A DNA stretch of 50,487 nt from the NCBI GenBank assembly GCA_950073835.1, contig CATMRP010000017.1:1-50487 (forward strand), in the 5' to 3' direction. This document shows positions 7,007 to 16,275 of this stretch, in pieces (within the stretch, counting starts at the first letter, position 1; each line of letters opens with the position of its first letter). Under the pieces are notes generated by a model. The model was not told where the DNA came from. It searched no databases and saw nothing but the letters and a program-made list of their open reading frames with translations. The translations under genes were made by a program, and so were the position numbers. The stretch comes from an uncultured Alteromonadaceae bacterium (GTDB lineage: Bacteria; Pseudomonadota; Gammaproteobacteria; Enterobacterales; Alteromonadaceae).

Positions 7007-8527
7007 ATGGCGGCAATAGGTATTGATTACGGTACATCCAATTCAGAAGTGGTATTTTTTGACGGTAATCATCACTCTCATGTAAAACTCGATCCTCAGG
7101 TAAAAGACGGGAGTAAAATTCGCTCGTCGATTTTTATTTATTACCCGGACGAATTGCCCACGCCGCCCAATGAGATTGTCGAAGCCAAAGTGGCGCAACT
7201 ACAGCGCGCTATCGGTGAGCAAATCGAAAAAGAAAAGCAGCGTTTTTATGAAGCTCAGGATCCTAACGAGCAACAGGTATATAGCGACAGAATAGAAAGC
7301 CTGCGCGGTCAGTTTCACGACCGCCCTGGGCTACAAACGCGCGCCATTCAATTACTGCTAAAAGATCTCACCGTTCAGAATTTGTCGCTTAAGCAGTTAG
7401 TGGAAACCGGTACTTTTGCCTTTGGTGAAGAAGGCTTCAGACGTTTTCTGGCCACACCGGAGAAGGGCCGGTTAATCTATTCACCAAAGAACTTCCTGGG
7501 CGCGAGTTTAGACAGCCAGCAGCAGGAAGCGTTTGTTGGAATGATTGCCAAACAGCTTGGTTATTTTCGCCAGTGTGCAGAAGCACAACTTCAGCAAGCA
7601 GTCGATACGGCGGTAATTGGCAGGCCCGTCAAATTCCACGGAACACGTGGAGAGACCGGCAATATGCAAGCGATAAGTATTATGCAACAAGCTGCTGTGT
7701 TGGCCGGGTTTAACAACGTTAGCTTCCTTGAAGAGCCCATCGCCGCTGCCTACAAAATTGAACGCACGTTAGCGAGAGAAACCACCACGCTGGTGGTGGA
7801 TGTGGGCGGCGGGACAACCGATATTTGTTGTATCCGATTAGGCCCTGAATCAGCGCAGCCAGAGCAGCACGACAACCCGGTACTCGGCGTTACGGGCAAG
7901 CGCCTGGGCGGAATGGAGTGCGATAAAAATCTGGTGCTAAAAGCCATTGCGCCGCATTTGGGACAGGGACTGTCGATGCAAAACGGGTTGCCTGTGCCGC
8001 CCACCTATTTTTCTGATATGTGCGCCGTTGATGATATTCCCAAGCTCACTCGTTTCTTTTCAGACGAATACGGCCTGGAAATCATGCAAACCATGTCGAT
8101 TGTTAAAGAGCCTAAGCTGCTTGAGCGGCTGCTGATTATTCAGGAAGAGAAGCTTTCGGCCAGAGTCGTTAACTCAGCGCGGATGGCTAAGGAGCTGCTG
8201 TCGTCGAAAGCAGAAATTACTTTGCCCTTGCCCTATGTAGAGGCTGATTTCAGCATTAGTATCGATTATCAGATGTTAGCTCAGTCAATGAAATCCTGGC
8301 TGAGTAAGGTGATTCGTCTAATCGAAGAGTGTTTGGCTCAAACCGATATAAAGCCAGAGGTGGTTATGATCACCGGTGGTATGAGCTTGTCTCCTGTTCT
8401 GCGCGACACATTGTCCAATGGGCTCCTGGCAGGGTTACCGCTTCTCGAAAATGACGCTTTTAACTCTGTGTGTGAAGGGCTGGCGATTCAGGCATACAGA
8501 GTAAGTGGTACTCAAACGCCCGGTTAA
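7007..8527 (+). CDS. yegD: YegD-type Hsp70-family ATPase
   Basis: This 506-residue protein has the actin/Hsp70 ATPase fold but no peptide-binding C-terminal domain. It shows the phosphate-1 motif GIDYGTSNS at the start, the phosphate-2 motif VVDVGGGTTDI near residue 265 and the adenosine motif MITGGMSLSPVL near 460. The segment SPKNFLGASL and the stretch around AVIGRPVKFHGTRG match my memory of E. coli YegD. It is about 50 residues longer than E. coli YegD, mostly through an extra charged helical segment at about residues 55-105. YegD is a putative chaperone whose clients are not established. It is monocistronic, with AGGCAAAGC before the ATG, and is the first ordinary chromosomal gene after the tRNA-Phe fragment. 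Confidence 0.88.
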   Translation: MAAIGIDYGTSNSEVVFFDGNHHSHVKLDPQVKDGSKIRSSIFIYYPDELPTPPNEIVEAKVAQLQRAIGEQIEKEKQRFYEAQDPNEQQVYSDRIESLRGQFHDRPGLQTRAIQLLLKDLTVQNLSLKQLVETGTFAFGEEGFRRFLATPEKGRLIYSPKNFLGASLDSQQQEAFVGMIAKQLGYFRQCAEAQLQQAVDTAVIGRPVKFHGTRGETGNMQAISIMQQAAVLAGFNNVSFLEEPIAAAYKIERTLARETTTLVVDVGGGTTDICCIRLGPESAQPEQHDNPVLGVTGKRLGGMECDKNLVLKAIAPHLGQGLSMQNGLPVPPTYFSDMCAVDDIPKLTRFFSDEYGLEIMQTMSIVKEPKLLERLLIIQEEKLSARVVNSARMAKELLSSKAEITLPLPYVEADFSISIDYQMLAQSMKSWLSKVIRLIEECLAQTDIKPEVVMITGGMSLSPVLRDTLSNGLLAGLPLLENDAFNSVCEGLAIQAYRVSGTQTPG

Positions 8528-8642
8528 AAACCTATTGGGACGGATTAGTTACGCCACAGGTTAACGATTTCCTTTTCGCTTAATGGTTTGGTGCACAGAA
8601 TGTAACAGTTGTAAAAGTACTGTCCTTTGTTGGGTAGTAAGA

Positions 8643-8657
8643 TGAGAATGCTTCTTA
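8643..8657 (+). promoter_or_regulatory. Possible weak Fur box before the iron-type receptor
   Basis: TGAGAATGCTTCTTA resembles the 7-1-7 Fur pattern TGATAATnATTATCA at 10 of 14 paired positions. It lies 33 bases before the start codon of the receptor at 8690. The match is modest, but the partner genes (receptor plus PepSY protein) make iron control plausible. Confidence 0.35.
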
Positions 8658-8689
8658 TTTGTAAACTGTAGAGTCAGAAGGACATTCTC

Positions 8690-10729
8690 TTGAAAAATTT
8701 AGTATTAGCTGGTGCTGTGTGTTCACTGGCGTCAGGTGCTGTTGCCGCAGAGTTGGATACCAACGAAGAGCAAAAAGCCATTGAGCATATTGCTGTTGTG
8801 GGTGCATCTACCAATTTGAGTATTACTGCTCAGGATATCGAACAGTTTCAGGCCAATGATTTAGCCGATGTATTCCGAGAGTCTCCGTCAGTCAGCGTGG
8901 GGGGCTCGGTGGGCGTAGCTCAAAAAATTTATGTGCGCGGCCTTGAAGATGCGTATTTAAATGTCACCGTTGATGGCGCACAGCAAACCTCCACACTGTT
9001 CCACCACATTGGTCGCGTAACCCTGGATCCAGACTTACTCAAGCAAATTGACGTGCAGGCCGGGGCTGGAGAAGCGACTAGCGGGCCGGGTGCAATAGGC
9101 GGTACTATTCGGTTTAAAACCAAAGACGCGCAAGACTTATTGGCGGATGGTGAGCAGTTCGGTGGCAAAGTAAAAGCCAGCTACTTTTCCAATGACGGCA
9201 CCCGTTACAGCGGCAGTCTTTACGGCAACCTTTCGGACACCTGGGGGCTATTAGGTTACTACAGCACTGTCGATCGCGATGACATGGAAGACGGCAATGG
9301 CGATAAAGTTTACGGCACCGCCGCTGATCAGGACCTGTTGTTTGTAAAGGCAAGCGGTGAACTTGCAAAGCGTCACTATTTGTCTCTCAGCGTTGAGCAA
9401 CGAGAAGAAGAAGGCGCGTTTTCGGCCCGCCCTAACTGGGTTGTATTGGAAGGTGTACCGCTATACCCGAGCAAAGCATCACGTGACACCTATGTTGCGA
9501 ATTACCGCTGGGATCACAGTGCTTTAGGGTACCTGGAAGCAACGGCGTACTCTACCAGTTCAGCATTTCGAGGCGGTCGGTTTGACTGGTTGGCTGATAT
9601 CGACACTGTGGGTTTTGATATCCGAAATACCACAGAAACGACAGATCATACCTTTGTGTACGGGACCGACTATCGCAAAGATGAGGTTCAGAGTGGCCCG
9701 GCAGACGGCGCGGTACAAAATTCTGAAGAGAGCAGTGTGATTGGGATATATGCACAGGCGCACAGCCAAATTACGCCAGCGCTATTGCTTAGCTACGGGC
9801 TGCGCTATGACAGCTATGACTTCCAGCAACGGATTTTGTTAGATGAATACTACGGTGAGCCCGTGACTGATACAGCAGTGGGTCTGGATGATAGCGAAAT
9901 TAGCCTGAATGCCGGCTTATCCTATCAGTTATCTGATGCCTGGACACTTGGCCTTGGGTTTGCACAGGCCGCCAGAGGCAAAGAAATTGGCGATGGCTTT
10001 ACTATCGATGAGTACCTTTACGATGGCGAGGATATTCCGGTGGTGGCGGGCGATCTTAAACCTGAAAAAGTGACCAATATTGAAGCTTCTGCCGCATACA
10101 GTGCGAACAACCTGGAAGCCCGGTTTAGTGTGTACCAGTCTGTAATCGACGATGTGATCTTCAGCGGTTATCCGGGCAATGCGGTTTACAACAATATTGG
10201 CGAACTGGAATCATCGGGCGTTGAGATCAACCTGGCATACCGTTGGGAGTCGGTTGATATTTATGCCGGTTTTTCCAGTGTCGATGTGGAGCTTTCACCA
10301 CGCAGCGACTTGTATAGCGTTCCCTACAAAACCATCGATATAAACGGATATGAATTTGTTGGTCTTGGTAACAGCAGGGGCAATACCTGGGTATTGGGAG
10401 CTGATTATCAGGCTACGGCTGCAATCAGCGTGGGGTTCAATTTAACTTACGTAGATGATATCGACATTGATACCCTGCATCAGGCATTGGAAAACGGTTG
10501 GACTGATGGCTTATATACGTTGAATAAAGCGGGTTATACCTTGTTTGATATCTACGGCAGTTGGGAAGTAAGCCGGTCGTTACAGGTGAACCTGGCGGTT
10601 ACAAACCTGTTTGACAAGCTCTATCTCGACCATTCCAGTGTGGGTGATTACAGTGAGGTCTTTGCCAGCGTCAGAGGGCCATATGAAGCCGGCAGAGATA
10701 TTCGCATGTCGGTTAGCTATGCGTTCTAA
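8690..10729 (+). CDS. TonB-dependent receptor, siderophore/heme type
   Basis: This 679-residue receptor has a short signal peptide (cleavage near AVAAEL), a TonB box-like EHIAVVGAS, and a plug domain with ADVFRESPSVSVGG, KIYVRGLEDAYLNVTVDGAQQ and DPDLLKQIDVQAGAGEATSGPGAIGG. The barrel ends in MSVSYAF. FHHIGRVTLDPDLL in the plug is typical of a receptor group found beside PepSY proteins. The start is TTG: AAGGA at 8678-8682 lies seven bases before TTG, and no ATG gives the signal peptide. The next gene, 18 bases on, is a PepSY membrane protein, a pairing seen in ferric-siderophore uptake, so an iron chelate is the likely ligand (inference). A weak Fur-like box lies upstream. Confidence 0.9.
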   Translation: MKNLVLAGAVCSLASGAVAAELDTNEEQKAIEHIAVVGASTNLSITAQDIEQFQANDLADVFRESPSVSVGGSVGVAQKIYVRGLEDAYLNVTVDGAQQTSTLFHHIGRVTLDPDLLKQIDVQAGAGEATSGPGAIGGTIRFKTKDAQDLLADGEQFGGKVKASYFSNDGTRYSGSLYGNLSDTWGLLGYYSTVDRDDMEDGNGDKVYGTAADQDLLFVKASGELAKRHYLSLSVEQREEEGAFSARPNWVVLEGVPLYPSKASRDTYVANYRWDHSALGYLEATAYSTSSAFRGGRFDWLADIDTVGFDIRNTTETTDHTFVYGTDYRKDEVQSGPADGAVQNSEESSVIGIYAQAHSQITPALLLSYGLRYDSYDFQQRILLDEYYGEPVTDTAVGLDDSEISLNAGLSYQLSDAWTLGLGFAQAARGKEIGDGFTIDEYLYDGEDIPVVAGDLKPEKVTNIEASAAYSANNLEARFSVYQSVIDDVIFSGYPGNAVYNNIGELESSGVEINLAYRWESVDIYAGFSSVDVELSPRSDLYSVPYKTIDINGYEFVGLGNSRGNTWVLGADYQATAAISVGFNLTYVDDIDIDTLHQALENGWTDGLYTLNKAGYTLFDIYGSWEVSRSLQVNLAVTNLFDKLYLDHSSVGDYSEVFASVRGPYEAGRDIRMSVSYAF

Positions 10730-10747
10730 TTCACAGCTACCAGTACA

Positions 10748-11878
10748 GTGAAAACCATGTCCTTTAAAAGGTGGGTCTTCTGGACCCACCTGACGGTTGG
10801 GTTACTAACCGCGATTTTTATTTTCCTGATGTCGGCAACCGGCGTGTTATTAACGTATGAGCGTCAGTTTAAAGAGCTCAGCGAAATGGCTTATCGTGTC
10901 GCCCCCGACGCCAACGCGGTTCGCCTGAGTACGGATGACGTGGTTGCTACGCTACAACGTCTGCACCCCGATGAGCCCCATATATTTGTGCGCTGGGTTA
11001 ACCGTGAAGGGGCTGCGATCCCGGCCTGGGCGGGCATGCACAGTTATTTACTGCATCCATACACCGGTGAGGTATTAAGAGACGGTGAAGGGGGAGTCGG
11101 TGAGTTCTTTCATATCGTCACTGATTTACACCGGTATTTATTGCTCGAAGGTGAATACAAAGTCATTGGTAAAACAGTGAATGGTTATGCCAATCTCGTG
11201 TTTCTGTTTTTACTGATTTCGGGCGTCTATTTGTGGTTGCCCAGGCGCCTCTCTTTTGCGCACCTGAAAAAAGTAGCCTGGTTACCAAAGCAGTATGTGA
11301 ACCGTCCTCACAAACACCGCCAATGGCACCTGGTGTTTGGCATCTGGAGCTTACCGGCACTGTTGGTGATTGCCTCTACTGCCACATTATTTCATTTTAA
11401 GTGGGCAAATGTGGCGCTGTACGGTGCGTTTGGTGAACAGGTACCAGCAAGAGAGCGGCATCCTGAGCCTGAGAGTCTGGCTGGTGATCTTGTGTCATAC
11501 GAGCAGTTATTCGGTCTGGCAATAATACACGCAGACGAGCATGGCTATCAGGATTGGTACTCCATGTGGATGGAAATCGGTAAGCAAACCCATGTCGCGC
11601 GCTTCTATATCGACAAGAGTATCGGGCATCGACAAGAGCTGGCTTATTCACTGTACCTCGATACCCGCGATGCCAGTATAACCCGGGTACTGCGAAAATC
11701 AGACTGGTCTGCGGGCGGGCAAGCATGGGGAACTGCGCGCTTTTTACATACCGGTGAATACTTTGGTTTTGTTGGCCAGACAGTGGCGGGGTTGGTTTCA
11801 CTACTGGCCTGTATACTGGTATACACCGGCACCGTGCTTGCCTACCGGCGCCTTATACCTTTAACAAAAAGACGCTAG
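10748..11878 (+). CDS. PepSY-associated transmembrane protein, probable ferric-siderophore reductase partner
   Basis: This 376-residue inner-membrane protein shows four main hydrophobic segments: VFWTHLTVGLLTAIFIFLMSATGV near residue 10-33, NLVFLFLLISGVYLWLP near 150, WSLPALLVIASTATLFHF near 205, and TVAGLVSLLACILVYTGTVLAY near 345. The extracytoplasmic stretches contain the PepSY-TM pattern, including HPYTGEVL and DLHRYLLL, and several membrane-facing histidines. Related proteins (PiuB/FpvG type) help reduce or release iron from siderophores. Start is ambiguous: GTG at 10748 or ATG at 10757, neither with a strong ribosome site. It is probably cotranscribed with the receptor upstream. Its TAG stop overlaps the histidine kinase stop on the other strand within CTAG. 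Confidence 0.87.
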   Translation: MKTMSFKRWVFWTHLTVGLLTAIFIFLMSATGVLLTYERQFKELSEMAYRVAPDANAVRLSTDDVVATLQRLHPDEPHIFVRWVNREGAAIPAWAGMHSYLLHPYTGEVLRDGEGGVGEFFHIVTDLHRYLLLEGEYKVIGKTVNGYANLVFLFLLISGVYLWLPRRLSFAHLKKVAWLPKQYVNRPHKHRQWHLVFGIWSLPALLVIASTATLFHFKWANVALYGAFGEQVPARERHPEPESLAGDLVSYEQLFGLAIIHADEHGYQDWYSMWMEIGKQTHVARFYIDKSIGHRQELAYSLYLDTRDASITRVLRKSDWSAGGQAWGTARFLHTGEYFGFVGQTVAGLVSLLACILVYTGTVLAYRRLIPLTKRR

Positions 11879-13254
11879 GCTGGCAGTATAATTTGCATTT
11901 TCAGGCCTTGCTTGTTGCCGTGTGAATCGGTGATGTTTGCGGCGTGAATGGTGCCGCCAACTGCGGTGATTTGACGCTGTGCCAATGCCAGACCGAGCCC
12001 GAACCCCGTTCTTTTTTCGCCATGAGTCGATGGCGTAGCGGACGAGGAACGGGCTTTATCTACCCGGAAAAACGGTTTAAAAATATCCGTTAGCATGTCG
12101 TCAGGCACGCCTTTTCCTTCATCACTAACAACTATGGAATAATGATCCAAAGTGCGCTTTAGCAGCACGCTTACTTCGCCCTCTGCAGGGGTATACCTGA
12201 GCGCATTGCGAATAATGTTTTCAATTGCCTGACCCAAAGCCAACTGACTGCTATTGGTTATCGGCGCGGTGTCAGGTAACTGACAACTGAGAGTATGATG
12301 GGGGTATTCAAAGCGCGCATCATCACAGATCACGTTTAATAGTTCTGTTAAATCGAAATTATCAGAGCGCAAGCTCGGCAATTCGGTGTCTAACCAGGCG
12401 TAGGTGAGCGTATCTTCCGCTAGTTCCCGCATAGTCGCAGCCTCGTAACGCAAACGCTCTAACGCTTGCTCAGGGCTGATCCCTTGCTCAACAAAGTCCA
12501 GTGCCATATCGATTCGCGTCAGCGGTGTACGTAACTCATGGGATAAATCAGCCAGCAAGCTTCGTTGGTTTATTATCAGGCTACTGGTTCGCTTTGCCAT
12601 TTTGTCGAAGGTGTTCGCCAGTCTGGTGAGCTCATCATTTCGCCCGGACAGTGCTGGCGTCACCCTGACATCGAGTAAGCCTTGACTAAAATCATTGGTG
12701 GCTTTTTCAAGCTGCTTCAAGGGTCCCATTACATGCCGGTACAGTAAGTAGCTGAGTACACTTAGCAGTATTAGGGGGAGGGCGATTTGCAGTAACAGGC
12801 GCACCGTCATAAGCATACCCCCGGGTCGCATTCGCTGAGGAAGCTGAATAAGAAAGTGAGTGGATTTGTCGACAAAAGGCACTTCCATCACCGGATTTTC
12901 TGCAAAATACAAATGAATCTTCCACTCCGGGCTGCGGCCATATTGAAACCGCTCTATAAAAGCCGGTAGCATACTAGTGTCGGCAAATGGGGTGATATCT
13001 GAGCGGACAACCGCGACCCAGGTTTGCTCGGTTGCCTGAAGTGTTTCTATATACTCTGCTAGCGCCTCTTCGCCTTCGTTTACAAGGATTTTTTCTGCTT
13101 TCTTGCCATAATCGAATAACTGTTGCTGATAGTGCTGATCGATAAAACTCATGCTGGTTTCGGTGTGGTTAGTGAGCCAGTCGATTGCCCAGAACAGCAA
13201 TACCGTCCCCAGGCCAATAAACGTGCATAAACGCCAGAACAGTTTATTTTTCAT
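11875..13254 (-). CDS. Two-component sensor histidine kinase
   Basis: This 459-residue kinase has two membrane segments (about 10-27 and 151-172) bracketing a periplasmic sensor of about 125 residues, then a HAMP linker. The HisKA helix carries His239 in DLSHELRTPLTR. The ATPase has the N box NIIRNALRYTP, the G1 box DEGKGVPDD, the F box FKPFFRVDKA and the G2 box TGFGLGLALA, so all kinase motifs are intact. It is the second gene of a regulator-kinase pair with an ATGA-type overlap. The pair runs towards the receptor/PepSY genes and has a Fur-like box upstream, suggesting a link to metal or envelope conditions, but the periplasmic domain gives no ligand. It resembles the QseC/PmrB branch in layout. 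Confidence 0.9.
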   Translation of the reverse strand: MKNKLFWRLCTFIGLGTVLLFWAIDWLTNHTETSMSFIDQHYQQQLFDYGKKAEKILVNEGEEALAEYIETLQATEQTWVAVVRSDITPFADTSMLPAFIERFQYGRSPEWKIHLYFAENPVMEVPFVDKSTHFLIQLPQRMRPGGMLMTVRLLLQIALPLILLSVLSYLLYRHVMGPLKQLEKATNDFSQGLLDVRVTPALSGRNDELTRLANTFDKMAKRTSSLIINQRSLLADLSHELRTPLTRIDMALDFVEQGISPEQALERLRYEAATMRELAEDTLTYAWLDTELPSLRSDNFDLTELLNVICDDARFEYPHHTLSCQLPDTAPITNSSQLALGQAIENIIRNALRYTPAEGEVSVLLKRTLDHYSIVVSDEGKGVPDDMLTDIFKPFFRVDKARSSSATPSTHGEKRTGFGLGLALAQRQITAVGGTIHAANITDSHGNKQGLKMQIILPA

Positions 13255-13940
13255 TGGAATCGATAGCCTTTTCCATGCACAGTCGCTAATCGATCAGCCA
13301 GCATACCAGCGTCTACAAGCTTCTTGCGTACCCGACTTAAATGCATATCCAGACTGCGGTCGTAACGGCTGAACGGGCGGTCAAGGACACTTTGATACAG
13401 AAATGCCTTGCTAAGCACTTCCTGCTGATTCTCGACCAATACCCAGAGCAGTTTAAACTGAATGGGTGTTAATTCCACTTGCTGTTCATTAAAAGTCACA
13501 ATGTGCTGCGCACGATTCAGCAGTAATTGATCAACGTGCAACACAGCGTTTGATTGAGGTGCAGCAAGGCTGACTTTACTGCGTCGAAGCAACGCCTCAA
13601 TGCGCAGCATCATTTCGGTAAAATTGAAAGGTTTCGGCAGGTAATCATCAGCCCCTTTTCTGTACCCCTCTATTCGTTCCTGTTCGGCACCTGATGCCGT
13701 AATCATCATCACCGGTGTTTGCTTGATTTGTCGAAGCTGATTGAGCAAAGACAGGCCATTTAACGAGGGCAGCAGGATATCCAGAAGGATTAAATCAAAG
13801 CGTTCACGAAGGGCGGTAAGCAACCCCTTCTCACCGTCAAAACACTGTGCAGTCTGAAAGCCCTTTTCGGTGAGTAAACGGGAAACCTGATTACTGAGTG
13901 TCACGTCATCTTCGATTATGAGTATGCGAACTCCGGACAT
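13251..13940 (-). CDS. OmpR/PhoB-family response regulator
   Basis: The 229-residue regulator starts MSGVRILIIEDDV and has a receiver domain with acidic pair Glu10/Asp11 (in IIEDD), phospho-acceptor Asp54 in ILLDILLPS and the Lys of YLPKPF, then a winged-helix DNA-binding domain ending in SRVRKKLVDAGMLADRLATVHGKGYRF. I place the start at 13940 because GAGGA lies nine bases upstream in mRNA sense; an extension to 14021 has no ribosome site and adds a segment unlike the family. It overlaps the kinase start by four bases, so the two are coupled. Its target promoters are unknown; the converging receptor/PepSY genes are candidates. Confidence 0.9.
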   Translation of the reverse strand: MSGVRILIIEDDVTLSNQVSRLLTEKGFQTAQCFDGEKGLLTALRERFDLILLDILLPSLNGLSLLNQLRQIKQTPVMMITASGAEQERIEGYRKGADDYLPKPFNFTEMMLRIEALLRRSKVSLAAPQSNAVLHVDQLLLNRAQHIVTFNEQQVELTPIQFKLLWVLVENQQEVLSKAFLYQSVLDRPFSRYDRSLDMHLSRVRKKLVDAGMLADRLATVHGKGYRFQ

Positions 13941-14101
13941 TTGAAAATCCTCTTCAATAATTGGCTGCCCCGGCAAATGCTTTAGCACCAATGAAAGTAT
14001 CGCGATGCGGCCACATAGCAAAAGTCCAATGCCATAATAAGATTTTTAAAAGCATAAATATTTCGTGGTTTTTTTTCGGGCTTACAACTTTGTGTGAATA
14101 T

Positions 14102-14122
14102 AAATGATAATTGTTATCGTTT
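14102..14122. promoter_or_regulatory. Fur-like box upstream of the two-component genes
   Basis: The core TGATAATTGTTATCG is a good match to the 7-1-7 Fur pattern TGATAATnATTATCA (12 of 14 paired bases), with AA and TTT flanks. It lies about 160 bases before the response-regulator start, further than a typical Fur operator, so a distant promoter or an unrecognised leader is implied. Confidence 0.55.
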
Positions 14123-14276
14123 GAATTTCCCAGTTTATCACTATCTACTCTAAATGTCGTCGGGCGATCTGCTTATTCAAATGTTGTCTCATGTTTTAAT
14201 TCTGCCGGTTTGTAAATTTATGCATAGGGACACTCGAAACCACAGTGGTTCAGGCTAGTTCAGAAGAATTAACGCA

Positions 14277-14351
14277 AGCGCATGCCACGCATGATAGCTT
14301 CTTGAACGATGGAAGTGACGAACGCGCGAGCGAAACAGGGGATAGGGCAGT
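14277..14351 (-). pseudogene. Remnant of a tyrosine integrase gene
   Basis: This stretch aligns with 6124-6203, inside the intact integrase gene, and in the same orientation. Shared blocks include CATGCCACG, ATAGCTTCTTGA, CGATGGAAGTGACGAA, GCGAGCGAAA and AGGGGATA. It corresponds to integrase residues about 110-137 (the YHIPYFARTFV region). A deletion of about five bases breaks the frame, so it is dead. It shows that a related integrase once sat here. The homology stops where the inverted-repeat element relic begins. Confidence 0.8.
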
Positions 14352-14411
14352 TTCGCGATTAAACTGCTTTCATGAAGATTAAAATTTGTACAGAAAAGGT
14401 TAGCACACCCT
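14352..14411 (+). mobile_element. Decayed right end of the 264-bp inverted-repeat element
   Basis: Aligned base by base without gaps to 28321-28380, this segment agrees at 46 of 60 positions (my hand count). Shared blocks include CGCGATTAAA, TGCTTTCAT and TTGTACAG/TCGTACAG. It therefore represents a second, much older copy of the same element's right end. No matching left end is visible nearby; the integrase remnant abuts it instead. Confidence 0.75.
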
Positions 14412-14493
14412 TGAGACGGCTAGCTTTACTAACGTTATTTTGAAATCGGTGTGTTAACAGTATATAAATGCCTCATTAAACTTGGGGTGTATT

Positions 14494-16275
14494 ATGTACC
14501 GTGCTGTCACGTTAGCGTTGTGTTTTGTGTATTTACTGGTTGTTGGCGGGGTGTCGTATACCCAGGTCGTGCGGGCGGTAAAACAGGAAGCAGAGCAAAA
14601 AATAAAGGACGTGGCCAGTCGCCTGGAAATCCAGTTAGACAAATACCGCACGCTGCCCCGGGTATTAGTGTTACACCCGGCTATCAGTGAATTACTGGCA
14701 AATCCGGAGAATGAAAACGTGCGTCGGGTAAATCGCTTGCTCACCACTTATAACCAGTCGCTGTCCAGCGATGCGGTGTACCTGATGTCGCGGGACGGCG
14801 TAACACTGGCATCAAGCAACTGGCAGCAGTCAGACAGTTTTATTGGCAGTAACTATGGTTTCAGGCCTTACTTCCAGCAGGCGGCGAACGGGGAAGAAGG
14901 TAGCTATTTTGCGTTGGGGACGGTATCACGCAAACGGGGTTACTATTTTTCTTTCCCCGTACGAAGCGACAGTGAAATCACCGGGGTACTGGTGGTGAAG
15001 GTGGCACTGTCGGTCATCGAGGAATATAACGCTGAGGCCAACGCGCCGTTTATGGTTACCGATAATCATGGTGCTGTGTTCTACAGCTCCCATCCGGAAT
15101 GGAATTACACGGCACTGGTAGCCTTACCGGATGCGGTGAAAGCGGAAATTATCCATCAGCAACAATACGGTACGGGTACATTACTAAAACTCACCAACAA
15201 AACGGCCTTGCCGGACGTGCTTACCGCGGAGTCACTCACGCTGGAATATCAGGGTAAACCTCGCACCTACCTGATAGCCGAAAAAACCCTGCCACAGGTG
15301 GGTTGGCACCTGATTGTACTGACCCCGATTATTCAGGTGTATGTGCTGGTCACCGGTATTCTGTTTGGGGCACTGGTGTTATTCATTCTGGTGGCGTTGC
15401 TTAGCATGATTTGGCGGCGTAATAATATTGCACAACGCCAATTGGCTGCCGTAAACGAACAGTTGGAACATCGGGTTGAGCAGCGTACCGCCCAACTTCA
15501 GGAAACCAACACCACGTTAATGGAAACCATCGACATTCAACGGGAAACCGAACAACGGCTGAAGGAAACCCAAAATGAGTTAATCCAGGCCGGTAAGCTT
15601 GCGTTACTGGGGGAAATGTCTGCCAGCATCAACCACGAGTTAAACCAGCCATTAACCGCCATGCTAACCTACAGTGAAACCCTGAAGCTGATGATCAAAC
15701 GGGGCAAAACCGAAGGGATTGGCGAAACCACCGATGAAATTATCTCGCTGATCCAGAAAATGGCCACCATGGTGGCGCAGTACAAACTGTTTGCCAGGAA
15801 GTCGGCAGGCAAGATTGGCCCGGTGTTGGTCGCCGATACACTTAGCGCATCGCTGTCTATTCTGGAAACCAAAATCAGTAAAATGGCTGCGCACATTCAT
15901 ATAGAGCCCTATGACAACACCTTACTGGTGCTGGCGGAGGCCGTGCCGCTTGAACAGGTGTTGGTGAATTTGCTGAATAATGCGTTACAGGCACAGGAAG
16001 CCACCGCTCACCCACGAGTAGATATCACCGTGACTATCGAAGAGGCGAATGCGGTAATTACGGTGAAAGACTCTGGTCCGGGCTTTTCCGACGAACAATT
16101 ACAGAAGGTTTTTGAGCCGTTTTATACCACCAAAGGAAAAGGGTTAGGACTTGGCCTGACCATTTCCCAGCGAATTATGGCTTCCTTTAGCGGCACCATC
16201 GCGGCGGCCAATCATCCTCAGGGAGGTGCTGTGTTCACCCTCACATTACCGATTAAGCGAGAGCCAGAAGTATGA
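14494..16275 (+). CDS. dctB: DctB-type C4-dicarboxylate sensor histidine kinase
   Basis: This 593-residue kinase has an N-terminal membrane segment (AVTLALCFVYLLVVGGVSYT), a periplasmic region of about 250 residues with the tandem PAS-like (double Cache) pattern of DctB (YLMSRDGVTLASSNW, SFIGSNYGFRPYFQQA, FALGTVSRKRGYYFSFPV), and a second membrane segment near residue 285-305. A coiled-coil linker follows, then HisKA with His381 in SINHELNQPLTAM, N box NLLNNALQAQE, G1 KDSGPGF and G2 GKGLGLGLT. DctB senses succinate, fumarate or malate. I prefer ATG 14494 with GGGG just upstream; the extension to 14482 would use TTG. It overlaps dctD by four bases. The ligand may be a related carboxylate rather than a classic C4 acid. 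Confidence 0.9.
   Translation: MYRAVTLALCFVYLLVVGGVSYTQVVRAVKQEAEQKIKDVASRLEIQLDKYRTLPRVLVLHPAISELLANPENENVRRVNRLLTTYNQSLSSDAVYLMSRDGVTLASSNWQQSDSFIGSNYGFRPYFQQAANGEEGSYFALGTVSRKRGYYFSFPVRSDSEITGVLVVKVALSVIEEYNAEANAPFMVTDNHGAVFYSSHPEWNYTALVALPDAVKAEIIHQQQYGTGTLLKLTNKTALPDVLTAESLTLEYQGKPRTYLIAEKTLPQVGWHLIVLTPIIQVYVLVTGILFGALVLFILVALLSMIWRRNNIAQRQLAAVNEQLEHRVEQRTAQLQETNTTLMETIDIQRETEQRLKETQNELIQAGKLALLGEMSASINHELNQPLTAMLTYSETLKLMIKRGKTEGIGETTDEIISLIQKMATMVAQYKLFARKSAGKIGPVLVADTLSASLSILETKISKMAAHIHIEPYDNTLLVLAEAVPLEQVLVNLLNNALQAQEATAHPRVDITVTIEEANAVITVKDSGPGFSDEQLQKVFEPFYTTKGKGLGLGLTISQRIMASFSGTIAAANHPQGGAVFTLTLPIKREPEV

Larger units (their letters stand above)
14022..14493. other. Divergent intergenic region with relics of mobile DNA
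   Basis: This gap of about 470 bases between the response regulator and dctB has a Fur-like box at 14102-14122, an integrase remnant at 14277-14351 and a decayed end of the 264-bp repeat element at 14352-14411. No intact protein gene is supported. Confidence 0.7.

Noticed and set aside
13941..14021. Longer N-terminus for the response regulator.
   Set aside because: It adds 27 residues outside the family pattern, while GAGGA sits correctly before the start at 13940.
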